This document shows, in pieces, positions 1 through 11,000 of a stretch of DNA of 20,641 bases. The first letter of the stretch is position 1. Every line of letters begins with the position of its first letter. Origin of the DNA: Parachlorella kessleri (taxonomy: Eukaryota > Chlorophyta > Trebouxiophyceae > Chlorellales > Chlorellaceae); contig BBXU01001939.1 in assembly GCA_001598975.1 (NCBI GenBank), forward strand, positions 1-20,641, read 5' to 3'. The position numbers and the translations under genes are program-made. The notes under the pieces were generated by a model. The model searched no databases and was not told the DNA's origin. It saw only the letters and a program-made list of their open reading frames with translations.

Positions 1-1584
1 TTGCCGTAGTAGGAGAAGAGCTGCACCACGTCCTTGCGTGCCACGCCCGGCGGCCCCCCGCTGAAGAAGATCTGCCGGTTGTCCTGGGGCCCCGCGCCCG
101 GCTGCACCAGCGCCGGCTTGCGCGCAAACCGCACCTGCACCCAGCATGCACGTGTGTTGATGGGTTGGCAAAGAGGTGCGTGCATGCTACATGGGAAGGC
201 TGACCAACACCTGCCGGGAGGGTTATCTGGTGATAAACTGGGCTTGAGTGAAAGTCCACTGACTGGCTTGCAGGCACAACCCCCAACCACCGTCCCAACC
301 GCAACATGCCAGAGGACGGGGCGCGATAACCGCTCCGTTTCCTTGCTCCAACATATTGTTAGAACTCTCAAGTCAAGCCCTGACCTTGGCGTGCTGCCTT
401 GTCATACGCCCCCTGGCTCTGCCAGTCTTACGGGTCATCCGACCGTGCCTTGCGTCAGGCACCTGACTCTTCCCTGCCAAGCATCCAGTCCTCAATACTC
501 ACAGCCTCTAGCTGTGCTCAGCACCACGCCTACAGGGGCTGGCCCTGGTGTGCTCACCCACCTCGATGGGCTGGCCCTGGCCGGGCAGCGTGAGCGCCCT
601 GTCAAGGACGGCAATAGCACGCTCGGCGGACTCCCGGTTGTCGTAGAGCACAAAGCCGCAGCTCTTGGAGGTGCCGTCCGGCTCCCGCAGCACAGAGACA
701 CCCTTGAGCGTGCCATACTGCACGCGGCAGCAGCGAGGCCCACGGAATGATGTGCCGTTTGAAGCATCATACCCCAACCCATAAGTTTGGGCCAATACGC
801 GGGCAAATGGCTTTATCACAAGGTAATGGGTAACATCACAAGGCAGCACGCCGCCTGACTGGCCAGGCAGCAGACGGCAGGCAGGCGCTGGAAAGGGGGT
901 GGGTGGGGTCGAGAGGGTCTGGCAGGGACGCCAGCTGACTACTGGGTGTCGTCAGAGGGCTGGCGATGTCGTCATGCCACACAGCCTAGCAAAAGCCCAT
1001 TGTCCTACCAAACACTTACACCCACGGCGCCCGGCAGCCCGCAGCAAGGCCACCCCCCTCTCGCTCTCCACCACTGCCCTACCTTGCTGAACAGGGGCCG
1101 CAGCTCCTCCTCAAAGTAGTCCTGGGGCAGGGCACCCACAAACAGCCTGAACAGCTCCTGGCCATTCCTGTCAAGCTCCGGCTGCTGCAGCGGCTGCTGC
1201 TGCTGCTGCACCGGTGTGTCAACATCCACAGCAGGGGCAGCGCCCACGACAGGCTCCTCAGCAGGCCCAGCAGGCTCGCCAGTGGTTACGAGGGCCGGCG
1301 CAGCATGTTGCTCCTGCAGCGAGCAGGCAGGCAGGGGTCCAGCAGGCATCAAGCAACCGCCGACCACCCCCTCACCTCCAAACCTCTGCCCCAACAATGT
1401 TTCAGCACAGACCGACTGTTTCTGTTGCCTGTCGGTTATATTGATTATCTCCATTGCGGAACCATTACTTATACTTTCTGCACAACCAGCTGACTGTGCG
1501 CCGGTGTAGGGCGAGCACACACTAGGTATGCAACCCACATACCTGTGCTGCAGCCGTCGGCACTTCCGCTTGGGGACCATTCAT
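1..1584 (-). CDS. RRM-domain RNA-binding protein (FCA/CELF-like), 3' end beyond window
   Basis: Four exons fit on the minus strand: 1584-1543, 1313-1083, 717-562 and 134-1, running off the left edge. All join in phase at GT-AG sites. The start ATG at 1584 is supported by an in-frame TAG 13 codons upstream (1621-1623). The visible part is about 188 residues. Residues 15-65 are an Ala/Pro/Gln-rich linker with five Gln in a row (50-54). RRM1 follows, with RNP2 LFVGAL at 71-76 and RNP1 KSCGFVLY at 109-116. A second RRM appears to begin at IFFSGG (165-170). The 'LPGQGQPIEVRFA' end of RRM1 resembles plant FCA and CELF/Bruno proteins, which bind RNA and act in splicing or 3'-end control. That assignment is inference: the second RRM is cut, so orthology cannot be decided. 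It is most likely nuclear or cytoplasmic RNA regulation; the target is unknown. Confidence 0.83.
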
Positions 1585-2483
1585 GTTGCTTTCAACAACA
1601 AAGATAGCTTCCCTTTTCAGCTATTATTTAGTTAGTTGTAAGGTTACAACAAGACCCCGTTGTCCAACTTCAGGACCGGCCTGCCTGGCTTCCCCACAGG
1701 GTCCCTTATACGGCTTAAGTTTCCTTACAGCCTTGTTAACCTGAGCAAAAGCACCCCTGGGCTCGTTAACACAGGCTATGCTCAAGGCGAGTTAAGGCAG
1801 CATGAGGTGGAGACGCAGGCTCAACACAAGTGACATGGAGCGCCACGGTTATCCCTCGTCGGTTTGTAGGGCCCCTTATATCAGTAGTAAGGCTTTGATT
1901 TTATCCAGAAACAAGTCAAGAAGCCAAAGCATCATCTCAGCCAACCCAGCATGCGCGCCTCACCTTTTCGCCGTCAGTCCTTCAGAAGCGTAGCAAAGTT
2001 CTCGCAGGAGTGTGTCTCTGGCAATCACGAACCAAGGGGTTCTTAGTATGGAGTCCGCTGGCGGGAGAGCCTTGTAAGCGCGCCCTGCTCAGGGTGGTTG
2101 CTTTACTAGAGGCTCACACGGTAACTGACCAATGCCATGTAAGCTATAACTTCCAGACAGGAGCTGAAGGCCTGTAGCTCGCCAGGTGCTGGTTGGTGCG
2201 GAGCCCAGACATGGTATCGGGGGCCAGCTCCACCTTATCGTGCACACACGGCCTGTTTATTACGAATCACATGCACCACAAATAGAAAACAAGCCCTCTT
2301 ATCACGAGGGCAAGAACCACGGATGGCAGGCAACACGTTCAGTAGTTCACGTCTGTCTGTCAGTCAGTCCACTTGGAAATCAGTCGTTAACAAAATGGTT
2401 GGCAAGCCCTCTTCGGCGACGCGGGACAACCAAAAGTTTCAATCAACTAATAAACACAAATAGGGTGCGTGGTGCCATCGCAG
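1585..2483. other. Intergenic region between RRM gene start and coiled-coil gene stop
   Basis: This 0.9 kb stretch holds the upstream region of the RRM gene and the 3' flank of the next minus-strand gene. It looks more AT-rich than the exons around it. It contains two TATAAGGG motifs on the minus strand, GTTAAC at about 1735, 1765 and 2386, and plus-strand TGTAA pentamers near 2073 and 2137. No open frame here has recognisable domains or exon-like composition. I see no RNA gene. Confidence 0.6.
1703..1710 (-). promoter_or_regulatory. Candidate TATA box of the RRM gene
   Basis: The minus strand reads TATAAGGG here, 119 nt upstream of the RRM gene's ATG at 1584. An identical TATAAGGG lies at 1873-1880. 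The spacing is reasonable for a TATA box plus a short 5' UTR. Assignment is by motif only. Confidence 0.3.
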
Positions 2484-3701
2484 TCAACCCGGGACAAACT
2501 CAACACCGTTTTCTGTCGCTGCCAACTGCTGCTTCAGGCCCAGTGCATTGCGCAGGGCTCGGTTCTCCTCCTCCAGCCGCCTTATCTTTTCTTGAAAGCC
2601 GCGCAAAGAAAAACCTGAGCGTGGTTTCTGCGCTCTGTCACCTGCTGCCGTCGGGCATACACGCTCTAGCCTCTGCCGTGCGCCGGCAGCTGGCGACGCA
2701 TCTACCCTGCCCTGTTCCCAAGGCGTGCTTTGCTGGTTTTGGTCAGCCCCGGCCTGTCCCCTCGAGATCTGGGCAATGAGGCGCCTGCTCTGCTGCTGCT
2801 CTTCCTGAAGGGCCAACTCCAGCCCCTGCAAGATAGGCGCCACAGTGCGTTGGATTACGCACATGCGCAGGCTGTGCTCGTGGCAGGACACACAAGCAGC
2901 CTAGCAGTGCACACTCGCTTACGCAGGCCAGCTGCTAGGAACTCCCAGGTTGCAGACTATTCCGTGCAGGCTCACTCGGATTTGTTGTTCCAGTGCCCTG
3001 CTCGAAGTGTTTGCTCCACTGCCTGGCTGTCGATGATCTAGCTGGTCTCGTCGAAGTAGCACTGCTACTTCTGCCGCACTTGGTGAATTGCTGCTGGCCT
3101 GCCGCGGGGCTGCTCGTGGGCGAGCTGGGCTGCGAGGTAGGCTGCTACTACCGAGCTGCCCAGCAGCCACTGGTGCCTGCCCATCCGACCCACCGAGCCG
3201 CTTTTGTGTACTGTACAGCGATTCCTGCACCCCGGCAGCAAGTACTTGGGCATCTTGAAGCAACATACCATATTGCTTTCAAGGCATAGTTGGCTGCGAG
3301 GTGGTCTCGCAGGCGCTCACTATCCCAGTGCACGCTGTGTCGAGCTTGCCGGCCTACCCGCAGCCTGGCTGACAGCTGCTCCAGGCGGGACACATCCTTG
3401 GCCGCAGGGCTGCAGCTGGGAACCAGGTTGACGTGCACCGGTGTGCGCCCGTGCCCATGCCTGTGGGGCGGTGTTCTCAGCTGCGCAGCCACGGCGGCTT
3501 CTTGGACTTGCGCCCTGGCCAGCAGCTTTTGGCCTGCAGCCAAGTTGCGCAGCTATTTCCGGCTTGGCTCTCTCTTGCAAGATTCAAGAGGCTGCCTAAC
3601 CAGGTCCGACAGTAACCTGTTTGAAGCCTGCGGGCCAGGTCATCTGCAGTGGTGTCAAAGACGGCGTTGTCGTGCACAGCTTGCCAGGCTGGGGTTCTCA
3701 T
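2484..3701 (-). CDS. Unrecognised coiled-coil protein
   Basis: Proposed exons on the minus strand are 3701-3617, 3533-3358, 3224-2976 and 2825-2484, giving 283 residues with every junction in phase. The introns are 83, 133 and 150 bp. I do not recognise a family. Residues 20-50 are helical and Ala/Gln-rich. Residues 76-96 (EQLSARLR, then ESLYSTQKRL across a splice) look coiled-coil. A Ser/Pro/Ala-rich linker covers about 100-160. A second helix (ALEQQIRGLELALQEEQQQ) spans about 164-182. A leucine-zipper-like segment, KIRRLEEENRALRNALGL, lies at 250-267 close to the C-terminus. No enzyme motif, signal peptide or membrane segment is visible. The first donor (GTTACT) is weak, so the N-terminal 29 residues are the least certain part. 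A structural, cytoskeletal or scaffold role is only a guess. The ATG lies 208 bp from the divergent cpFtsY start. Confidence 0.55.
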
Positions 3702-3909
3702 TTGCGTAGCGTGATATAGCCTTATTGTAGTGACCCGACGTTTGCTTCTCCCACTTCCGGCGCCCTGTTAGGAATCTTACTCACTTGAGTACTAAATTTA
3801 TCTGCTCAAGCCGAATTGCTAGCAGTGATAAGTGATAGCATACAGCTGTCGTGTAAATCTAACTGGTGCTAAAGGAGAACATTCGGTCGTCGGAGAAGGG
3901 TGCCGTGCC
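3702..3909. promoter_or_regulatory. Putative bidirectional promoter, coiled-coil gene / cpFtsY
   Basis: Only 208 bp separate the proposed ATGs of two divergent genes, so both promoters and both 5' UTRs must fit here unless there are non-coding upstream exons. The stretch is AT-richer than its flanks, especially around 3770-3860. I find no convincing TATA box. Confidence 0.4.
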
Positions 3910-6900
3910 ATGGCTTTGCACATGCAGCCGTGCCAGCTTCGGAAGTTACGGTGCAGGCCCTTCTTTATCCCAGAACCTCAACGGCGGCATGTTAGAAAGC
4001 CTGAGCGGCAGGTACAGTGCAGAAACCAACCCCGCAGCTGTTTCTCTTGGCCTGGGCTTGAGGCACACCTTGCAGCCCTGCTGAGACCTTCAGCTGGGTT
4101 CACTTTCCCTCTAAGCAAACACATACCTTTGTTGTCTTAGGTGTGTGCCAGCAGCAGCGGGCCAGGCACGTTACAAAAGCTGGCGCGTGTTTTCAAAGAG
4201 AAGGCGCAGCAAGACTTTGACCGGCTGAGGGGAGGCACCAGCAAGACTCGCGAGAAGCTAGGGGTAGGTTGAGGCCTGAAAGGTCTTGCTCTTCCTTGGC
4301 TTGGCTTCCGCAGGCATGCGCAGCTGTGCCTTTGAGGTGACTGCTGTCTCCATGCCGGGGAACTCTCGCTGCCGTAATTTGACAAAAAGCCACCCTCAGC
4401 TTCCGTGGTCGTAGCCCTTGGTATTGTTGGTTGCAAAATGCAAGGGACTGCCACCCACTACTCGCCTAGGTTGTTGCTGACGCATGGCTCGTGCTCTCTG
4501 TGAGTGCTGCGCAGGTGATTGAGGAGCTGTTCACCTACTGGAACTTCGAGGATGCTGATCAGACGCTGGAGGAGCTGGAGGACGCCCTCATTGTGCGCTC
4601 ATTGTGGGAGCCCACATAGCCAGCTCCTTGTGCAGCTTGTGCAGCTCCTTCCCTTTCGGCCTGGAAATGCTTGGAGGCAGCCTGCATCATGCCCTGCCGT
4701 CTGTTCCTGCTCGCTGGTGAACTCACCCAGTGCAACTGGCTGTCCCTTCTGAGGATGGCAGGAAAGAGAACGGAAAAGATGCTCTCTCTTTCTCTCTCTC
4801 TCTGCAGATGTCCGACTTTGGGCCCAAGACCTCCTTCAAGATCGTGGACGCCATCCGGGAGCGGGTGCGCAACGGCAGCCTGCGCAGCGGCGAGCAGATA
4901 CGCGCGGAGCTGAAGCGGTCGATTCTGGAGGTGCTGCGCTCGCGGGGCGGCAGCGCTGAGCTGGCGCTGGGGGAGGCCCGGCCCGGGGTGGTGCTGGTGG
5001 TGGGCGTGAACGGCGGCGGCAAGACGACAACCATCGGCAAGCTGGCCAACAAGTTTGGCGGGGAGGGGGCCAAGGTATGCGGGGCAGAGTGGGCTGCCGT
5101 CTAAGGTGGGGGGCTGTGGCCGGGGGCTGGGGCTCCTGGGAGTGGCGGCTACCTGAAAGTCGGGTGGGGTGTGTAACGGACGAGTGCCAAGACAGTGCTG
5201 CTGCGTGGCATGTGATGCGCTTGCGGGCCGGGCTGTGGCCAGGGCGGGGTGCTGAGGCAGGGTGAGACCCAGGGCAAGGTTGACATGTAGCTGCCAGCTG
5301 GGAAGTACCTCCCCAGGCTGGTGGCTCCGTGGTACAACTGTTAGCCTGCCAGTTGACTTAATGCCCCAGTACACTCAACAATCCGAGATGCGGGGCAATG
5401 CACGACAGGACCCTTGTCTGTAACCCCAGGGCAGTCACCAGGCAGGTACAAGCTGTGCATGTGCAGGTGGTGCTGGCGGCGGGCGACACGTTCCGCGCGG
5501 CGGCGGCGGAGCAGCTGGAGGAGTGGGCGCGGCGGAGCGGGGCCGACCTTGTGCGGGCGGACAGCGACAAGGCGCGGCCGGGGACGGTGCTGTACAACGT
5601 GAGCGTCTGCGCCAGCGCCTTGGGGGCCTGGGAGGGCCACGGAGAAGGACAGCCACCTCGCTTGCAAGGAGCATGCATTTGCCAGGGGTACCCGCCAGGG
5701 GGCTAGGATACTTATGTGCTGGCCTGGATGGAGGGCAGGGCGGACAGGGCAGAGCGGGGCTCCTGTCACTCACACCCGTGGGCTCTGCGAGGGAACCTTC
5801 CTGATGCAGCACATCAGTATCACTGCTTGGCCTGCATTTGATATTCAGGCCACCCCGTCCCTCTGTGCCAAAATGGTGGTGTGCAGGCCATTGAGCGCGC
5901 TGTGCATGACGGCGCCGACGTGGTTCTATGCGACACCTCCGGCCGCCTGCACACCAACTACAGCCTGATGGACGAGCTGGCCTCCTGCAAGCGCAGCGTG
6001 GCAAAGCGGCTGCCGGGGGCGCCGCACGAGGTGCTGCTGGTGCTGGACGGAACCACGGGTAGGCGGGTGGTAGCGCCCTCACTCCGGTGGCTCTCGTCAG
6101 CGTCTTGAGATCTAAGGCAAGGGACTTCTGGTACCTGTTGGCTGGAAGGGTGGGGACGCGAGATGGCGTGCGTGCGTGCATTCGCCAGCATGACAGTTGC
6201 TGGCAATGTTTCAGAGTCACACACATGCTCAACATCTCTGGCTGTGTGGCTGCCGCCGCTGCCGGTGCAGGGCTGAACATGCTGAACCAGGCCAAGGAGT
6301 TCCATGAGGCGGTCGGCCTGACGGGACTGGTGCTCACCAAGCTGGACGGCACGGCACGCGGCGGCGCGGTGGTGAGCTCTGCCGGCCGGCTCTCTGGATG
6401 TGTGAGGCTTCGTTGTCTGGCAGAACGTGCAGCTAAGAGGCCCTCACCGCCTCGGGGAGAGGAGGGGGGCCTGCGGTGTATGCCTAGGCTTGCCTGCGGT
6501 GGGCTGAGGCTGCCACGCACCCTACCTGGCAATGCGTCCCCACAACCCCCCAGCCGGTCTCGCAATCCGGCACTCAATTTCAGCTAGGCTGCCAGCTCGC
6601 CTTCACCTCGTGTCATGTGCATGCACGCATGAGGCTCCCAGGGCCAGTTAAGTGTGCGCTCCCATGCCCTGGTGTGGCAGCGGTGCAGCGCCACCTGCTA
6701 GCAACCGCCTAGGCATGTGTACCGGCGCTGCCTGTTGACGTTCTCACAGCATCTCTCTGCTTGCAGTCAAGTTGCCTGCGCATGCGTGTGTATGTGTGTG
6801 TGCAGGTGAGCGTGATTGACGACCTGGGGCTGCCAGTCAAGTTTGTGGGGGTGGGGGAGGCGATTGACGATCTGCAGGCCTTTGACCCAGAGGGCTTTGT

Positions 6901-6958
6901 GGACGCGCTGTTCCCATCGGCAGCAGCACCAGAGCCAGCAGCAGCTGCGTCAACATAG
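3910..6958 (+). CDS. FTSY: Chloroplast signal recognition particle receptor FtsY
   Basis: This SRP-type GTPase docks cpSRP54/cpSRP43 cargo (light-harvesting proteins) at the thylakoid ALB3 insertase. Eight exons fit: 3910-4011, 4141-4263, 4515-4592, 4808-5074, 5467-5598, 5887-6058, 6271-6371 and 6806-6958. They encode 375 residues with all phases consistent. Residues 1 to about 38 form an Arg-rich, acidic-poor transit-peptide-like segment ending in V-C-A-S, a plausible V-X-A cleavage site. The N domain follows (TREKLGVIEELF, LEELEDALIMSDFGPK). The G domain has the P-loop GVNGGGKTTT (167-176), DTFRAAA (197-203), DTSGR (250-254), TKLDGTARGG (314-323) and the closing GVGE (340-343). As in plant cpFtsY, the long acidic A domain of bacterial FtsY is absent. 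Exons 2-8 are firm. Exon 1 rests on a good Kozak-like context (GCCATGG), phase and transit-peptide character; reading through its donor meets a TAG at 4138. The C-terminal tail is Ala/Pro-rich. Confidence 0.93.
4782..4804 (+). repeat. (CT)n tract at a cpFtsY splice acceptor
   Basis: A nearly pure CT/TTC run ends three bases before the CAG acceptor of cpFtsY exon 4. It forms an unusually long polypyrimidine tract. Confidence 0.7.
6784..6802 (+). repeat. (GT)n microsatellite at a cpFtsY splice acceptor
   Basis: A short imperfect GT repeat fills the usual polypyrimidine position just before the CAG acceptor of the last cpFtsY exon (6806). It is probably length-variable between strains. Confidence 0.65.
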
Positions 6959-8004
6959 TTGGTTGCAGGGGGCGGGGGACGTGGCTGAGGACAGCCTGCA
7001 GGCACAGCTGGTTGTGATCCTCCCAAGTGGTGGATAGATGTTGCATGCTGGCGTGTGGGCAGGCTGCAAGGTGGCTTATACTGGGATGACCCATGCCGAG
7101 GTGTGGTGTGCTTTTATAGATGGCTGCTAGGGAGGGTGCAGTGGATAGGGTGGGGTGTTGTGTTATCATGAGGACAGCGAGAGGCCAGGGAGGCGCTGAG
7201 TTGCAGCCTCAGCACCTCACCATGCTACCCATTGGGGCAGTTCCCCTGGGGGAAGCATGCTCGGTAGATAGGCGTCGCTGATGTTAAGCATGGGGGGCGG
7301 GGAAGGCGAACAGGGAGTGAGTTGAGCTGTCCGAGCAGGTCTGGATGCAGAATACGCCCGAGTCTTGCCTGAGTTCTGAGCCAGTAGGTCTCTCCCCAAG
7401 GTTATGGTGGCTGTTGCCTGAGTAGGCTGCCTCTGCCTTGTGTCTGGTAGTGGTGGCAGGTTTTGCAAAAAGCGGAGAGGCAGGGGATTGTACAGGGCTG
7501 AATGCCCTTGTACGCTGGGGCTTGCCTGAATCCTTAGCTAGGTGTGTTCAGACTTGCGGGGCTCAGAGCACGCACACCATGCGTGCCTGGCTGCAGCCTG
7601 GCCTGCCTGGGCCAATTGCGCTGTTGCAGGGCAAATGAGACTGCCAAGCTTCAACTTGGGAATTTCACCAATGCTCATTACGGTTGTTTGTGGTTCTTGC
7701 AAGCCCCCCTCCCCTGTGCACCTTGAGTCCCTATTTGAGGGCCAACTCCAAGGATGGTTGGGGCATGGTGCTTAACAGACGATATCTATATAGCATATAT
7801 GTGCAGCCCACTACCTTCGCTTGGTTAACAGAGTAACACACATAGATTCAAAGGTGTGTGTCGCTAACAACGGGTATTCAAGTGAGGTTTACCGTTCAAT
7901 GTTATGCAATGGTTGTATGTTCCCTTATGAGTTACGCTTGGTGCCAGCATGGCTTCCTGTGCAAGGACGGCCTTTCACACTTCTCCACACAAGCCAGCAG
8001 CTCT
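6959..8004. other. Intergenic region between convergent cpFtsY and CnoX-like genes
   Basis: About 1.05 kb lies between two stop codons facing each other, so it should hold both 3' UTRs. I see no TGTAA pentamer near either stop. A small imperfect hairpin lies at 7490-7513 and an AT-rich patch (TATCTATATAGCATATAT) at about 7783-7800. The open frames here lack domain similarity and exon-like composition. I see no gene in it. Confidence 0.55.
7490..7513. repeat. Imperfect inverted repeat (hairpin)
   Basis: GTACAGGGC and GCCCTTGTAC flank a 5-nt loop and pair with one bulged T. The hairpin lies in the convergent intergenic region, about 530 nt past the cpFtsY stop. No function is evident. Confidence 0.4.
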
Positions 8005-11000
8005 CTATATGAACCAGTAATTGCTGAGCCGCCTCCGGCCCGACTTGGCTAGCTCACTATCTGCCCCCAGGGCAGAGAAGAACCTGAGGAGCAGCTTCTT
8101 GCCAGCCTGTTCCCGCCAATCCCTGCAGGCAGGCAGGATACACCGCTAGGCAGGTATGCTTGGCCATCGTGCCCAGCTGCTCTCTCAGCTTGGCTGCGAT
8201 GCTGCTGCCCCGCTTGATAGTAACAAGGGTGCCCCTCATGGAGTCCTGCGTTAAGCCCCATCCTGTCATTCAACCGCCGGGCCCTGCAAGCACCAAGCCT
8301 CCCCGGTAGTACGCCCACCCCCTTAACTGTACCACCGGTCGAGACCCCCAGATGCCGTGACACCCTGCAAGACGCGGCAATGCCGCAGCACACATGCTGG
8401 CCAGGGTTGGCCAGCTGTGGCACGGCCTGGCACCCACCCCTGACCAACCACTCGACTGACTGACTAGGCACCAACGCGGCCGCCCACCTGTCCTTGCGCA
8501 CCAGCGCCAGCCCCGCCTCCACCGCCTCCGCGTGCCGCCCCGCCGCAAACAGGCGCAGCGCCAGCGCGTAGCGCGCCTCCAGGTCCCCGGGATCCGATTC
8601 CACAGCCTGCTGCAGCTCCGCCAGGCTGCGCGGGTCCCCCGCCCCCGCCCACGCCTGTGCCGCCGCCGGGTCGCTGGCGAGCTCTATGAGCGCCTCGGCG
8701 CGGGACACTTGGTCCGGCACAGGCCCGGCTCCAGCTGCCTGCGGGGCAACAATATCCAGGGCACAGGTCGAGGTACGAGCACTTTTACTGATCTCAGTGG
8801 AAGGACACCCCTCGTTGGACAGCCTCCTTGGGCAGCGCCCTGGCTTGGATGCGTGAGTACTACAGGGGCCAGAATGGCCAGTCAAGCTGGCCCTAGGGCG
8901 GGCTTGCAGTAGTAGGTTCCCAGCGCCCTCCATGGTTCACAGGGCAGGAGAGCTACTTGCACCAAGTTGCCCGCACCTTGTGCAGCACGGCTTTCGTTCT
9001 GCAGCGCACTGCAACACAACCGGCCACGGTGCGGTGCATGGGAGACGCATCATGCCCGCTTCCCAGGGCATCACCGCAGCATTGCGAACCCGTGCAGATT
9101 CACAGTCCGGCACAAGGCAGGGCAAGCCATAGCAGCCCACGTAAAGCTCGCCCCCATGTCGCTGTTCGCACTACTTGCCACCATTCACAATAGCTGCCCA
9201 AGTCCTAGGGAAGCCACAGATAGGGGGGGCCTGCTCTCGCTGCAGCCTCACCTCTTTGGCGTTTGCCACCAGGTCGCGGGCAGTGTCCAGGGCTGGCGGG
9301 TCGTCAATGAGCGCGCACATGGCCAGCCCTGCCAGGGCCTGGGCCCGCTCCCCGGGGCCGGCCCCCGCCTCCTCTCCCTGCTGCAGCACCGCCCCAAACA
9401 GGGGGGCCACGCCCGCCGCCTGCACCCCTGGCCGCTCCAGCGCGGCAAACCTGCGGGGCCACCGGGAGAGTACTGCACTCGTAGGATTCAGGGCGGGAAG
9501 GGTAGGACGGGGTCTGCTGGTGTGGGCCGATGGCATGGGGCGCCGCATGCCAGCTGGCTGCAAAGTAACCCTGCATGCCCGGACGTGGCCCCAGCTATTC
9601 CTCAGCCAGCTGGCCTGCCCTTACATCACCCACCCACCGAAGAGCTCAGACTCCACTTTGTTGTAGTTACTGCAAGCCCACCCGTCCCCTCTCCGATCCG
9701 CTCTGCCCTCCCACCACCATGCGCCCCCAGCCTCACCCCTCCTTCAGCAGCTGCTGGGGACTCTGGCCGCCCCCCGCGCTGCCCTCGGGGTGCTCCGTGT
9801 CTCCCGCCCCCAGCCGCCGCCCCAGCTGCTGCTCCGCCAGAGCCACGGCCTCAGCAACCCAGCTCCTCAGCTCCTGGAGGCAAGCTCGCAGCCAATCGCT
9901 CACAGCGCACAGCTTGCGCACAGCCGTACGGTGTATGTCTAGCCACTGCACATGCCACCTAAGCAGATCCAGCTGTGCAGATACCCAAGGCTGCCTGGAG
10001 CGCACCCGGGCTCGCTCTGGTCCACTATGTGGTCCCACGGCCAGCTCATGAGCTAGTGCAGGCGTTGATGCACATGCTTCCTTATTTGACGCTCCGACAG
10101 CTGATGCATGATGCCCAGCGACAAGCTGCCCAGCGCACTGGAAGGGTGGCCAGGCTTTTATGATGGGGCCAGGGGGGGCACCGCTGTGGGTGGGTGGGTG
10201 GGTGGTTGTTTGTGTGAGTGGGGTTGGGTGAGGTGGGTCGGTTTATTTGGGGGGGGGAGGGGGTCGCACCTGCTGGGAGGGCACGCCGACTTTGGCGTCC
10301 AGCATCCGGCCGCCAAAGAGCAGGAACATGGTGGGCACGCTCGCCACATTCATCTGCTGAACCAGCGGCGCCACAGCTGCAAGCAGGCAAGCAGGGGTTC
10401 CTCTCTACCCTCATCAATACCCTGACCTTACCCCTGACTCTACGACTCACTCCTGCTAGACGGCCTCTCAATGTGAGCTGCATCTTGCACGCTAACTTTG
10501 ATGCGTAAATGCCCGGAGCCCAGACACCCAGCCCCCACTGCCGCTGCTCCAGCGCATGTACGCCTGCACGTACCACGCTTGGTACAGCCAGTGCCCAGCA
10601 GCCTACAGAAAACTTGCCTGGCAGATCGATGTCGAGCTTGGCCAGCTTGACGGCGCCCTTGGTGGCCGCTACTACAGACTTGAGGACTGGGTCCAACTGC
10701 TTGCAAGGACCGCACCTGCGCTGTTACGCCACAAACACTAGCCTGACACATGATTGAGCAGCGGGTGCAAAAGAGCAGCCTGACGCGAAGGTGTAACTAG
10801 GGGACGGCAACTCGCACCACAGCGGCGAGACAGCAAAACTCCACGCTCCACACTAGACTGGGCACAAACTGAGCGTTACTGCATCCAGCCCTGTCAGTAC
10901 ACCTTGCCCTGAACTCTCTTCTGTTCACACTGCCTGCCAAATCAACAAATAGCCAGCTGCTTGCGCACCAGGTTGCCCACAAGTCCAGCACAACTGGCGC

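Noticed and set aside
5435..6577. 380-codon open frame antisense to cpFtsY
   Set aside because: It crosses four cpFtsY exons and the introns between them without domain similarity. Its Pro/Arg/Ser-rich composition is the usual shadow of GC-rich coding DNA.
8049..8933. 294-codon minus frame as a single exon of the CnoX-like gene
   Set aside because: Only 8738-8488 matches the TPR region. Splicing at GTGGGC to the exon at 8122 restores the family C-terminus (LLLRFFSALGADSELA), while read-through does not.
8967..9962. 331-codon plus-strand frame opposite the CnoX-like gene
   Set aside because: It overlaps two well-supported minus-strand exons (9450-9252, 9873-9737) and has Pro/Ser/Cys-rich shadow composition.
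10082..10180. Possible extra CnoX-like exon (ALGSLSLGIMHQLSE frame)
   Set aside because: It starts after a plausible acceptor, but the phase from exon 3 gives another frame. Joining exon 3 directly to 9873 gives PSQQELRSWVAEA, as expected for the family.
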